NCBI GenBank assembly: GCA_003559755.1
Contig: PWKM01000099.1
Coordinates: forward strand, 1 to 9,925
Direction: 5' to 3'
Length of the DNA stretch: 9,925 nucleotides
Source: Planctomycetota bacterium
GTDB taxonomy: Bacteria > Planctomycetota > PUPC01
Shown here: in pieces, positions 1 to 7,017 of the stretch
Numbering within the stretch: the stretch's first letter is position 1
Layout: the number at the start of each line of letters is the position of its first letter
Position numbers and translations under genes: made by a program
The notes under the pieces: model-generated
The model's input: the letters and a program-made list of their open reading frames with translations, nothing else
Told to the model about the DNA's origin: nothing
Databases searched by the model: none

Positions 1-1110
1 CGGGAGCTGTTCCGCAGGCGGGCACGCTATCTCGTCGCCCGGTACGGCTATTCGCCGAACCTCTTCGCCTGGGAGTTGTGGAACGAGGTGGACCTGACCG
101 ACGGGTACTCGGAGCCGGTGGTCACCGCCTGGCACGACGAGATGGCCCGCTACCTCAAGCAGATCGACCCGACCGGACGGATGGTGACCACCAGCTACGC
201 CTCGTCGTACCGCGACGATGCGTTTCGGCTCGAGAACCACGACTTTCGACAGGTCCACTACTACCAGGCCAGCCCCTCTTCCTTCTACGGCATCCGGGCG
301 AGGCCGATCGAGGACCAGATGGGCGCCGTCGAGCCGGGCCGGCTGGGCAAGCCGGTGCTGATCGGCGAGTACGGCCTGGGCCACGACCACAGCTACTTCG
401 ACCGGAACGCCGATGCGGCCTGGCCGGTCGATCCCGACGGCCTGCACGTCCACAACAGCTTGTGGATGGGCGTGTTCTCCGGCTCGGCGGGCACGGCGAT
501 GAACTGGTGGTGGGACCGGTATCTTCGCGAGAACGACCTGTTCTTCCGGCTGACCGGGATCAGCCGGTTCCTCGAGGGCGAAGACCCCCGCCCGCTGAAG
601 AACGACGTGGTCCAACTGTTCGACTCCTACTGGCGCACCCCGCCCGTCCAGGGCTATGTGCTCTCCGGGCGCGAGCGGGCGCTCGGCTGGCTGTTCGAGG
701 CCGCCTACACACTGGCGAACTTCGCGCCGACCGGCGAGCCGCGCCGCGATGTCACCATCGAGCTCGAGGGCCTGACCGACGGCCCGTACCGGGTCGAGTT
801 CTGGGACACCTATGACGGGGTGGTCACGGCGACGCGCCGGGTGACAGTGACCGGCGGAGCGGTCGAGATCGAGGTGCCCCCGTTCCGGGGCGACATCGCC
901 TTCAAGCTCGTCCGAACCACGCCTGACGAGCCGCTGCCGGAGGTGCAATCGCACACGCCCATCCGCGACCGGATGATCGAGCGGCTGCTGGAACTGGCGG
1001 AGGAGTATGCACCGGAGATGTGGGACGCCCCGGCCCGCGACTCGTACGATCGGTGGGACACCTACGAGTACGAGGACCACTACGAGGACGACCACCGGGA
1101 GGGGCCGTAG
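1..1110 (+). CDS. Clan GH-A glycoside hydrolase (GH5/cellulase-like), 5' end outside window
   Basis: The reading frame is open from base 1, so the gene starts upstream and 369 codons are visible. The frame passes through a TGG-AAC-GAG triplet (WNE; Glu at 85-87), the acid/base signature at the end of strand 4 in clan GH-A barrels. An IGEYG motif (Glu at 367-369), 94 residues later, fits the strand-7 nucleophile. GTAMNWWWDRY (about 496-528) fits strand 8. From about codon 210 a beta-rich C-terminal domain follows. The protein ends in a short tail very rich in Asp, Glu and Tyr (about 1066-1107). Family knowledge: such retaining enzymes cleave beta-linked glycans. The exact family (GH5 or a relative) and substrate cannot be read here. 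Secretion cannot be judged because the N-terminus is missing. The stop TAG is 26 bp from the convergent stop of the LeuC-like gene, with no clear terminator between them. Confidence 0.82.
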   Translation, partial: RELFRRRARYLVARYGYSPNLFAWELWNEVDLTDGYSEPVVTAWHDEMARYLKQIDPTGRMVTTSYASSYRDDAFRLENHDFRQVHYYQASPSSFYGIRARPIEDQMGAVEPGRLGKPVLIGEYGLGHDHSYFDRNADAAWPVDPDGLHVHNSLWMGVFSGSAGTAMNWWWDRYLRENDLFFRLTGISRFLEGEDPRPLKNDVVQLFDSYWRTPPVQGYVLSGRERALGWLFEAAYTLANFAPTGEPRRDVTIELEGLTDGPYRVEFWDTYDGVVTATRRVTVTGGAVEIEVPPFRGDIAFKLVRTTPDEPLPEVQSHTPIRDRMIERLLELAEEYAPEMWDAPARDSYDRWDTYEYEDHYEDDHREGP

Positions 1111-1136
1111 CCGGGCAGTCGTTCCGCTGTCCGCCG

Positions 1137-2399
1137 CTACGCGAGGTTATCCGGGTGGATGATCTCGCCCGCGACGGCGGAGGCGGCCGCGACGGCCGGC
1201 CCGCTGAGGTACACCTCGCTGTTCGGATGGCCCATCCGGCCGACGAAGTTGCGGTTGGTCGTCGCCAGAGCCCGTTCGCCGTCGGCCAGCACGCCCATGT
1301 GCCCGCCCAGGCACGGCCCGCAGGTCGGCGTCGAGAACACGCCGCCGGCGTCGATGAACACGTCGACCAGCCCCTCGTCGATCGCCTGTTTGTAGATGGC
1401 CTGGGTGCCGGGCAGGATGATGAGCCGGACGTCCGGCGCGACCTGGCGCCCCGCCAGCAGGTCGGCCGCGATGCGGAGGTCGGCCATCCGCCCGTTCGTG
1501 CACGAGCCGATCACCACCTGGTCGAGTTGGATGCCGGCGCACTCGCTGACCGGATGGCTGTTCGACGGGAGGGAGGGCATGGCGACCTGCGGCTCGATGG
1601 TCGATGCGTCCCACTCGAACACCTGCTCGTACTCGGCGTCGGGGTCGCTCTGCAGGTAGGTCGGCTCCCGCTCGGCCCGTCCTTCTTCATACTCGCGGGT
1701 GATATCGTCGGGGGCGATGATCCCGTTCTTGCCGCCCGCCTCGATGGCCATGTTGCACATGGCGAACCGATCGTCCATCCCCAGCGCCCGGATCGCCTCG
1801 CCGTCGAACTCCATCGACTTGTAGAGCGCTCCGTCGACGCCGATCTGGCCGATGGTGTAGAGGATGAGATCCTTGCCGCCCACCCACGGCCCGGCTTTGC
1901 CCGAGAACACGAACTTGAGCTGGTCGGGGACTCGGAGCCACACCTGCCCGGTCGCCATGATGGCGGCCAGGTCGGTGCTGCCCACCCCGGTCGAGAACGC
2001 GCCGAGCGCCCCGTAGGTGCAGGTGTGTGAATCGGCGCCGATGACCACGTCGCCGGACACGACGACCCCCTGCTCGGGCAGGAGGACGTGTTCGATGCCG
2101 ACGCGCCCGACCTCCCAGTAATGGGTCAGCTCGTGGCGGCGGGCGAAGTTGCGCATCTGCTTGCAGAGTTCGGCCGCCTTGATGTCTTTGTTCGGCGTCG
2201 AGTGGTCGGGCACCAGCGCGATCCGGTTCCGGTCGAACACCTGGTTGATGCCCGTCTCCTCCAGGACGCGGATGGCGAGCGGGGCGGTGATGTCGTTGCC
2301 CAACGCCATATCGACGTTCGCATAAACGAACTCGTCGGGGCGGACCACATCCTTGCCGGCGTGTGCCGCCAGTATCTTCTCCGTGATTGTCATGCCCAT
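1137..2399 (-). CDS. leuC: 3-isopropylmalate dehydratase / homoaconitase family large subunit (LeuC-like)
   Basis: A 420-residue aconitase-superfamily protein, the usual length of the shorter LeuC/HacA type. It has DHSTPNKD (65-72), the GADSHTCTYGALGAFSTG stretch (121-138), and the three 4Fe-4S cysteines: Cys300 in GSCTNGR, and Cys360 and Cys363 in CGPC. The C-terminal NRNFVGRMGHP (383-391) is also classical. Known role: with the LeuD small subunit it isomerises 2-isopropylmalate to 3-isopropylmalate in leucine synthesis. Relatives act on homocitrate or dimethylmalate, and specificity lies largely in the small subunit. No leuD, leuB or leuA is in the window, so the leucine role is likely but not proven by context. 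The ATG at 2399 is chosen because GAGGA lies 8 nt upstream and an MGMT N-terminus is common in the family; an ATG two codons later is the alternative. It is read convergently with the GH gene. Confidence 0.93.
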   Translation of the reverse strand: MGMTITEKILAAHAGKDVVRPDEFVYANVDMALGNDITAPLAIRVLEETGINQVFDRNRIALVPDHSTPNKDIKAAELCKQMRNFARRHELTHYWEVGRVGIEHVLLPEQGVVVSGDVVIGADSHTCTYGALGAFSTGVGSTDLAAIMATGQVWLRVPDQLKFVFSGKAGPWVGGKDLILYTIGQIGVDGALYKSMEFDGEAIRALGMDDRFAMCNMAIEAGGKNGIIAPDDITREYEEGRAEREPTYLQSDPDAEYEQVFEWDASTIEPQVAMPSLPSNSHPVSECAGIQLDQVVIGSCTNGRMADLRIAADLLAGRQVAPDVRLIILPGTQAIYKQAIDEGLVDVFIDAGGVFSTPTCGPCLGGHMGVLADGERALATTNRNFVGRMGHPNSEVYLSGPAVAAASAVAGEIIHPDNLA

Positions 2400-2518
2400 G
2401 TGTCTGGTCCTCGCAGTGCGCGGTCGAGCTTCGATGAACAGGGGACGGGCCGGGCTCTATCGCCGAGGGTGACGCCGCGGCCTTGTGGCCTTCCGGCTCG
2501 TCCGTTCTGCTTTGTCAT
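2390..2518 (-). other. Possible upstream ORF in the leuC leader (42 codons)
   Basis: An ATG at 2518 opens a 42-codon frame whose TGA overlaps the second in-frame ATG of leuC as ATGA. It would start only a few nucleotides after the predicted transcription start and has no Shine-Dalgarno site. The peptide is rich in Arg and Gly (7 Arg) and has only 3 Leu, so it does not look like a leucine attenuator peptide. It may be chance in GC-rich DNA, or a coupled leader ORF. Nothing in it resembles a known domain. Confidence 0.18.
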
Positions 2519-2528
2519 TTCCGGCCAC

Positions 2529-2556
2529 ATCATACGGAATCGTTCGCCCGGTTCAA
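2529..2556 (-). promoter_or_regulatory. Candidate sigma70-type promoter for leuC
   Basis: Reading leftward, TTGAAC (2556-2551) and TATGAT (2534-2529) are separated by 16 bp. They match the -35 and -10 consensus at 4/6 and 5/6. Transcription would start near 2522 and give a leader of about 120 nt before leuC. The site lies in the 189-bp gap after the stop of the TIM-barrel gene. The leader holds a small GGCC-ACAA-GGCC hairpin (2490-2479) and no recognised riboswitch. Confidence 0.5.
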
Positions 2557-2588
2557 TAGATTCGGGGGTGTGGAGGGGACGTGCTGCC

Positions 2589-3425
2589 TTATCGGATGGC
2601 GACGCCGATGTCTTTTGCGACGGACCGGACGTATGTGGCCGCCATCACGTACTCGACGGGCGAGCCGAGGTGTTCGAGCATCAGCGGGACGTCGGAGTCC
2701 AGCCGGTCGAGCTCGGTGAGGAACACGGCGTAGTCCAACGCGCCCATCCCCGGCCGGACCTCGTCGATGTGTGTGGTCAGCGAGTCGGCAAGGAGCACGT
2801 CCTTGGCGTGGCAGCTTTTGATGTGCGGGCCGAGCTTGTCGAAACACTCCCGGATCAGGTCGCCGTTCCGGAAGTACCGCCGGGGGCTGCACACCAGGTT
2901 GACCGGGTCGAGGTGTACGGCGAACCGGTCGCGGTCGATCGCCTCGATCAGCCGGAGGTAGCTGTCGGGCGAGTCGGGGAACGCCCAGGGCATGGTCTCG
3001 AGCGTGTAATACGTCCGGGTGGGCTGGACCGCGTCGATGATCTCGCGGACCGACTCGACGATGAGGTCGAAGGTCTCGTCGGTCAGGTTGTCGGGGTGGG
3101 GGCCGTCCCATTGCTCGCCCCGCGAGCCGGAGATATTGACGCAGCAGCGGGCACCGATGCGGTCGGCGAGTGCGAGCCGTTCCTTGCAGCGTTCGAGCGC
3201 CGCGGCCCGTTCGTTCTCGTCCGGGCTGATCGGGTTGCTCCACGCTCCGACCTCGGCGATGACCACCCCGGCCGCATTTGCCGCCTCGGCGTAGGCCCGC
3301 ACCGTGTCGTCGTCGGCGTCAGGTCCGACGGGGCAGTAAGCCGCGGAGTATTTCAGGTCACGGAGTTCCTCGATCCAGCCGTCGGGACTTTTGTCCTCAC
3401 CCAGAACCGGCCCGCCCAGTCTCAT
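2589..3425 (-). CDS. Sugar phosphate isomerase/epimerase-like TIM-barrel protein (xylose isomerase-like, AP endonuclease 2 superfamily)
   Basis: A 278-residue single-domain protein of the usual length for this superfamily. The four expected metal ligands of the barrel are visible: Glu143 in LETMPW, Asp173 in HLDPVN, His206 in CHAKD, and Glu251 in MLEHLG. Family members are divalent-metal enzymes that isomerise or epimerise sugars, keto-sugars or inositol derivatives in the cytosol; some are hydrolases or dehydratases. The substrate cannot be read from sequence, though the glycosidase and sulfatase neighbours suggest a sugar. The ATG at 3425 is chosen because AAGGAG lies 8 nt upstream. A longer in-frame start at 3470 would fall on the -10 element of the promoter, before the transcription start, and is rejected. 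The gene has its own promoter 150 bp after the FmdE gene, and no obvious terminator follows it. Confidence 0.88.
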   Translation of the reverse strand: MRLGGPVLGEDKSPDGWIEELRDLKYSAAYCPVGPDADDDTVRAYAEAANAAGVVIAEVGAWSNPISPDENERAAALERCKERLALADRIGARCCVNISGSRGEQWDGPHPDNLTDETFDLIVESVREIIDAVQPTRTYYTLETMPWAFPDSPDSYLRLIEAIDRDRFAVHLDPVNLVCSPRRYFRNGDLIRECFDKLGPHIKSCHAKDVLLADSLTTHIDEVRPGMGALDYAVFLTELDRLDSDVPLMLEHLGSPVEYVMAATYVRSVAKDIGVAIR

Positions 3426-3460
3426 CCTGTTCTCTCCTTGTTCCTGTGTGTCGTACATTG

Positions 3461-3489
3461 ATGATAGCACCTAGCCGTTGACGGGTCAA
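3461..3489 (-). promoter_or_regulatory. Sigma70-type promoter with extended -10 for the TIM-barrel gene
   Basis: Leftward TTGACC (3489-3484), a 17-bp spacer and TATCAT (3466-3461), each 5/6 to consensus. TG sits one base before the -10 as in extended -10 promoters. The predicted start near 3454 gives a leader of about 29 nt containing the AAGGAG site. This shows that the gene can be transcribed separately from the GH4-FmdE pair. Confidence 0.72.
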
Positions 3490-3573
3490 TCCGAAGCGGG
3501 CAGGGATGGGGGGCCGGGGGGCGGATCTCATCCGACCTGTCGTGCGGGTATGCGGGGCTGGGCGGACACGGGG

Positions 3574-4113
3574 TCAATGCCGGGCTGCGCAGGGCCGACA
3601 CAACCGCCGGCCGTCGGTCTCGACGATCCGCGTACACATCGCCGGTTCGCCGCACTCGTCGCAGGTGATCGAGTCGCGGATGGTGGCGGTGTCCGGGAGG
3701 TCGATCGTCCGGTCCTCGATTTTGAAGAGCAGTTCGGCGTCCCCGCTCAGCAGCAGTTCGGCTGCGGCATCGCGGCTGTCGTCTTTCGGTTCGGGTCGGT
3801 CGTCGGCCGGCCGCAGGGCCACACGCACTGCCCGGCCTGACGGCCTCAACGCGAATGTGAAGACCTGTTTCCCGTGGTCCCGAAAGAAGAAGTTGCCCTT
3901 CCCGAACGTGCAGCCGGTGAGCCATTGGACGGCATCGGCGGCGCAGGTGTCGTTTTCGACGATGGCGATCAGTTCCTCGTCCACCGCCCGTTCTGCGCCG
4001 AGCCGGTCCAGGCCGATCTTCGCCGCGCGGTACCCGATGGCGAGGCCCGGGCAGAAGTGGCCGTGGAAGCAGATGGACTCGTTCAGGTCCTCAGGGAGTT
4101 CGTTCTCAATCAA
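3574..4113 (-). CDS. FmdE-family protein with C-terminal zinc ribbon
   Basis: A 179-residue protein. The N-terminal domain carries the FmdE signature FHGHFCPG (16-23) followed by LAIGYRAA, then ENDTCAADA (53-61) and TGCTFGKGN (66-74). Cys21, Cys57 and Cys68 are the conserved cysteines. A C-terminal ribbon has CxxC pairs at 151/154 and 172/175, plus Cys160. The family is named after formylmethanofuran dehydrogenase subunit E. In non-methanogens its role is poorly known, often linked to molybdenum or tungsten enzymes and metal binding. No formylmethanofuran dehydrogenase or molybdopterin gene is seen here, so a subunit role is not supported. The start is TTG at 4113, backed by GAGGTG 5 nt upstream; there is no nearby ATG. 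It lies 55 bp after the GH4 stop on the same strand, probably in one transcript with it. Confidence 0.87.
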   Translation of the reverse strand: MIENELPEDLNESICFHGHFCPGLAIGYRAAKIGLDRLGAERAVDEELIAIVENDTCAADAVQWLTGCTFGKGNFFFRDHGKQVFTFALRPSGRAVRVALRPADDRPEPKDDSRDAAAELLLSGDAELLFKIEDRTIDLPDTATIRDSITCDECGEPAMCTRIVETDGRRLCRPCAARH

Positions 4114-4168
4114 AGGTTCACCTCAGTGGTTTTCAGTCCATTATCCGGCCTGATCGGGTGGCGGCCAG

Positions 4169-5512
4169 TCACACATCGGCGACTTCCCGCAGGTAGCCGG
4201 GCATGTAGTCCTTCTCGGCCCGGAGCAGCTTGAGGAACATCTCCTTGATCTCGGCCGGGCAGCAGACCGCGGCCGTCAGCGGGTCGAGCAGCAGCGCGTG
4301 GAGGGCCAGGTCGCTGTCCTGCTCCAGGATCGATTTCACTGCGCACTCGAACGACCGCATGTTCGAATCGCAGAGCGCGGCGACCTGCGGCGGGAGCGGC
4401 CCGAACCGGCACGGGTTGTAGCCGGTCCGGTCCACCATCACCGGGACCTCGACCACGCCCTCCGCCGGCAGGTTGTCGATCAGGCCCTTGTTCTCCACGC
4501 TCCCGTGTATGACGTCGGGCTGGTTCTTCAGGTGTGCCTCGATGATGCGGCAGGCGAACTCGTGGCTTCGTTCGATGTTCGGCTCCTCTTCGCCGTCGAT
4601 GATCCGCTGCCGCTGCTCGTCGTAGTCGCGCCGCCAGGTCGGCCATTCCCGGGCGTAGAAACCGCGCCCGCCCTTGTATCGCTCGCGGCAGTACGTGTCG
4701 ATCAGGTCGTCCCGCTTGCGGTAGTAGGGGACGTACTCCGACATGTGGCCGCTCGATTCGGTGTTGAAATACCCGAAGTGCAGCATCAGGTCGAACCGGA
4801 CCGGGTCGTGCTCGTAGAGCGGCTGGTCGTCGAGTTCGGCCCCGCTCTCCAGCCGTTCCCGCAGCACCGGATACAGGTTCCGCCCGTCGTGTTCGAGCTG
4901 GGTGAACCAGGCCATGTGGTTGATCCCGCCGCACCGCCACGTCATCTCGTCGTAGGGGACGCCGGCGTAGGCCGCCAGCTTCTTGGCGGTGCCCTGGACC
5001 GAGTGGCACAGGCCGACGTATGCCATGTCGGTGGCCCGCTCGGTGGCGAAGCTCATGATCGACATCGGGTTCGTGTAATTGAGGATGAGCGCGTCGGGGC
5101 ACAGGTCCTCGGCGTCGCCCACGATCTCCAGCCAGGGCGGGACCGTTCGGAACGCCTTCATGATGCCGCCGGGGCCGGTGGTGTCGCCGATGCACTGATC
5201 GACGCCGAACTCCTTGGCGATGTGATAGTCGTGCCGGACCGTCTCGGTGCCCGAGACCTCGATGCAGTTGATCAGGTAGTCGGTGCCGGGCAGGGCTTCC
5301 TTCCGGTCGGTCGTCGGCTCGATGCTCCACTTGTCCGCCTTGCCCAGCCGCTCGGCGATGACGCCGAGTGCGCCGGCGCTGAGCCGCAGGCGCTCCGGGT
5401 CGATATCGACCAGTCCGATGGTCCCGCCGTCGAGGTCGGGAATCTGCATGATGTCGCAGAACAAACGGGGGGTGAACGCACTGCCCGCCCCCATCAACGT
5501 CACCTTGGCCAT
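4169..5512 (-). CDS. Glycoside hydrolase family 4, alpha-galactosidase-like
   Basis: A 447-residue protein, full length for GH4. The N-terminal Rossmann motif GAGSAFTP (8-15) with acidic residues near 36-38 (LVDIDPE) binds NAD+. NYTNPM (145-150), GLCHSVQGT (167-175, metal ligand Cys169) and GGINHMAWF (195-203, metal ligand His199) are the GH4 active-site motifs. GH4 enzymes are cytosolic and work through NAD+-dependent oxidation at C3 and elimination, with Mn2+ or a similar metal. The CHSVQ version of the metal loop resembles MelA-type alpha-galactosidases more than phospho-glucosidases; alpha-galacturonidase activity is an alternative. The ATG at 5512 has AAGGAG 6 nt upstream and a near-consensus promoter. 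It is the first gene of a probable two-gene transcript with the FmdE protein and is divergent from the URO-D-like gene. Confidence 0.92.
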   Translation of the reverse strand: MAKVTLMGAGSAFTPRLFCDIMQIPDLDGGTIGLVDIDPERLRLSAGALGVIAERLGKADKWSIEPTTDRKEALPGTDYLINCIEVSGTETVRHDYHIAKEFGVDQCIGDTTGPGGIMKAFRTVPPWLEIVGDAEDLCPDALILNYTNPMSIMSFATERATDMAYVGLCHSVQGTAKKLAAYAGVPYDEMTWRCGGINHMAWFTQLEHDGRNLYPVLRERLESGAELDDQPLYEHDPVRFDLMLHFGYFNTESSGHMSEYVPYYRKRDDLIDTYCRERYKGGRGFYAREWPTWRRDYDEQRQRIIDGEEEPNIERSHEFACRIIEAHLKNQPDVIHGSVENKGLIDNLPAEGVVEVPVMVDRTGYNPCRFGPLPPQVAALCDSNMRSFECAVKSILEQDSDLALHALLLDPLTAAVCCPAEIKEMFLKLLRAEKDYMPGYLREVADV

Positions 5513-5556
5513 TGTGCTCTCCTTCGAGGACCGGGTATTCCAGCAGCGATTGCGGG

Positions 5557-5585
5557 ATTGTATGGCCCGGGGCGAGGACTGTCAA
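5557..5585 (-). promoter_or_regulatory. Strong sigma70-type promoter for the GH4-FmdE transcript
   Basis: Leftward TTGACA (5585-5580), exactly consensus, a 17-bp spacer and TACAAT (5562-5557), 5/6. The predicted start near 5550 leaves a leader of about 38 nt with AAGGAG before GH4. Just upstream of the -35 lies a short palindrome, CGATG-GGA-CATCG (5587-5599), a possible operator, though 5-bp arms are common by chance. Confidence 0.78.
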
Positions 5586-5680
5586 ACGATGGGACATCGA
5601 GAACGGCGGGGAGTTCGCCCGGTCGCACCTCGGACCCCCTCTCCACTTTGACCCGGGAGGAGGCCGCACCACGACACAGG

Positions 5681-5709
5681 TTGACGAACGGCAGGCGGCA
5701 ACTTACGAT
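5681..5709 (+). promoter_or_regulatory. Candidate sigma70-type promoter for the URO-D-like gene
   Basis: TTGACG (5681-5686, 5/6), a 17-bp spacer and TACGAT (5704-5709, 4/6) point rightward. The predicted start is near 5716, giving a leader of about 107 nt. The site is divergent from the GH4 promoter, with 95 bp between the two -35 elements, room for a shared regulator. Confidence 0.6.
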
Positions 5710-5736
5710 GATGGCCGCACGACGGAGACGCACTGT

Positions 5737-5826
5737 ATGATGCTCCCGGGGACGAAAGGCGACTCCGCCGAGAGGCCGCCCCCGTGGAAAGCCCGGAAGC
5801 ACATGGCGAGGAGAAACAGGGTATGA
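5737..5826 (+). other. Possible upstream ORF in the URO-D-like gene leader (29 codons)
   Basis: The frame starts at ATG-ATG (5737). GGAG lies 9 nt before it, and its TGA overlaps the URO-D start as ATGA. The peptide is basic and Pro/Arg-rich toward its end, with no recognised motif. It could be a leader peptide coupled to the main gene or a chance frame. The main gene has its own GAGGAG site within this frame, so coupling is not required. Confidence 0.25.
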
Positions 5827-6911
5827 CACCCCGCGAACGAGTGCTTGCGGTCCTCCACGGCGAGCTGCCCCCCGTCGTGCCGTTCACCATGTATGGGAAC
5901 AAGCTCCAGCAGTGCCGTGCCGAACGCGAGATGCGGAATCGGGGGATGTGCATTCTCGATCGCCGGACGCCGGTGAAGACGCACCGCCCCAACGTCCACC
6001 GCACGGAAGAGGCCTGGTACGACGACGCAGGGAACCGGTTCACCCGGACCCGGTTCGAGAGCCCGGCGGGCGTCCTGACCACGCTCCACGAGCGGTTCGA
6101 GGGCCTGTCCTGGTGCCGCGAAAAGCTATTCAAGACGCCGGACGACTACAAAGCGCTGCGGTTCTTCATCGAGGATGAGCAGTACGAGGAAGACTACGCC
6201 GAGTTCGTCCGGGCGGAACGGGCGTTCGGGGGCGACGCCATCGTCCGGGCCGGGCTGAAGCTCGAACCGCTCCAGGCGCTCATATCGGGCGAGCTGATGG
6301 GCATCGAGACGTTTTGCATCGAGTGGATGGACCGGCGCGACGAGGTGCTGGCCCTGTACGAGGCACTGGTCGAACAGCGGCGGCGGCTCTACCCGCTGGT
6401 CGCCGAATCGCCGGCGACACACGCCAACTACGGCGGGAACGTGATGCCCGAGATCACCGGCCCGCGGGACTTTGAGCGGTACTACCTGCCGCACTATAAC
6501 GAGGCCGCCGAGATATTTCACGAGCACGGGAAGCTGCTGGGCGGCCATTTCGACGCCAACTGCGGGCCGCTCGCCGCGTCGATCGCGAAGACCGACCTCG
6601 ACTACATCGAGGCGTTTACCCCCGCGCCGGATACCGACATGACGCTGGCCGAGGCACGAGCGGCCTGGCCCGACAAGACGCTCTGGCTCAATTTCCCGTC
6701 ATCGCTCCACCTGCGGCCGGACGAAGATGTCGAGGAGGCGACCGTCGGGCTGCTGAACGAGCTCGAATCGCCCGCGGGCGTCATCATGGGGATCACCGAG
6801 GACGTGCCCGAGGACCGGTGGCGGCAAAGCTGCACCGCCATCATGGACGGGCTGGACCGCCACGCCGCCGAGAACCCGGGGGCGTATCGAGAGAGGGGGC
6901 GGGCAAACTGA
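5823..6911 (+). CDS. Uroporphyrinogen decarboxylase (URO-D)-like protein, likely not haem biosynthesis
   Basis: A 362-residue protein. It opens with MTPRERVLAVLHGE, the typical start of URO-D superfamily proteins outside haem synthesis. It has an EITGPRDFERYYLPHY segment (210-225) and a GGHFDANCG motif (240-248). The superfamily includes HemE and the corrinoid-dependent methyltransferases MtaA, MtbA and CmuA, in which a His and two Cys bind zinc. Here His242 and Cys247 sit near that place, but the HxC arrangement is not kept, so zinc-dependent methyl transfer is uncertain. Polysaccharide-degrading bacteria carry many such paralogs with unknown substrates. The ATG at 5823 has GAGGAG 9 nt upstream; a GTG 13 codons earlier (5784) lacks a ribosome binding site. 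It is read divergently from GH4 and followed after 106 bp by the GyrI-like gene. Confidence 0.85.
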   Translation: MTPRERVLAVLHGELPPVVPFTMYGNKLQQCRAEREMRNRGMCILDRRTPVKTHRPNVHRTEEAWYDDAGNRFTRTRFESPAGVLTTLHERFEGLSWCREKLFKTPDDYKALRFFIEDEQYEEDYAEFVRAERAFGGDAIVRAGLKLEPLQALISGELMGIETFCIEWMDRRDEVLALYEALVEQRRRLYPLVAESPATHANYGGNVMPEITGPRDFERYYLPHYNEAAEIFHEHGKLLGGHFDANCGPLAASIAKTDLDYIEAFTPAPDTDMTLAEARAAWPDKTLWLNFPSSLHLRPDEDVEEATVGLLNELESPAGVIMGITEDVPEDRWRQSCTAIMDGLDRHAAENPGAYRERGRAN

Positions 6912-6937
6912 ACGCAGTTCAATGCAACCGAACCAAA

Positions 6938-6955
6938 GGCCACGCCGACGTGGCC
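6938..6955 (+). terminator. Hairpin after the URO-D-like gene, possible weak terminator
   Basis: GGCCACG-CCGA-CGTGGCC is a perfect 7-bp stem with a 4-nt loop, 26 nt past the URO-D stop. No run of T follows, so it is not a classical intrinsic terminator. It may instead be an RNA-stabilising hairpin or a protein site. The rest of the 106-bp gap holds the GAGGTG site of the next gene and no convincing promoter. Confidence 0.35.
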
Positions 6956-7017
6956 GAGCGATATGTGCTCTGCGGTACCCCGCATCTGGAGCACGGCCCG
7001 GGAAGTGAGGTGCGATC

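Noticed and set aside
1111..1136. A bidirectional terminator between the convergent GH and leuC-like genes.
   Set aside because: The 26-bp gap has no stem of useful length and no T-run on either strand.
2466..2480. A T-box-like string on the + strand (AGGGTGACGCCGCGG, close to AGGGTGGNACCGCGG).
   Set aside because: It is on the wrong strand for leuC, no + strand gene follows, and no specifier stem is evident. A match with two mismatches is plausible by chance in GC-rich DNA.
3425..3470. A longer start for the TIM-barrel protein at 3470.
   Set aside because: It overlaps the -10 element and lies before the predicted transcription start. The ATG at 3425 has a well-placed AAGGAG.
4298..5740. 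A 480-codon + strand open frame antisense to GH4, with similar long antisense frames at 2088-3461 (+) and 8564-9829 (-).
   Set aside because: They mirror genes with clear catalytic motifs on the other strand. High GC at third codon positions keeps antisense frames open, and the translations show no domain.
5784..5822. A 13-codon longer start (GTG) for the URO-D-like protein.
   Set aside because: It has no ribosome binding site, and the family normally begins at the MTPRERV segment.
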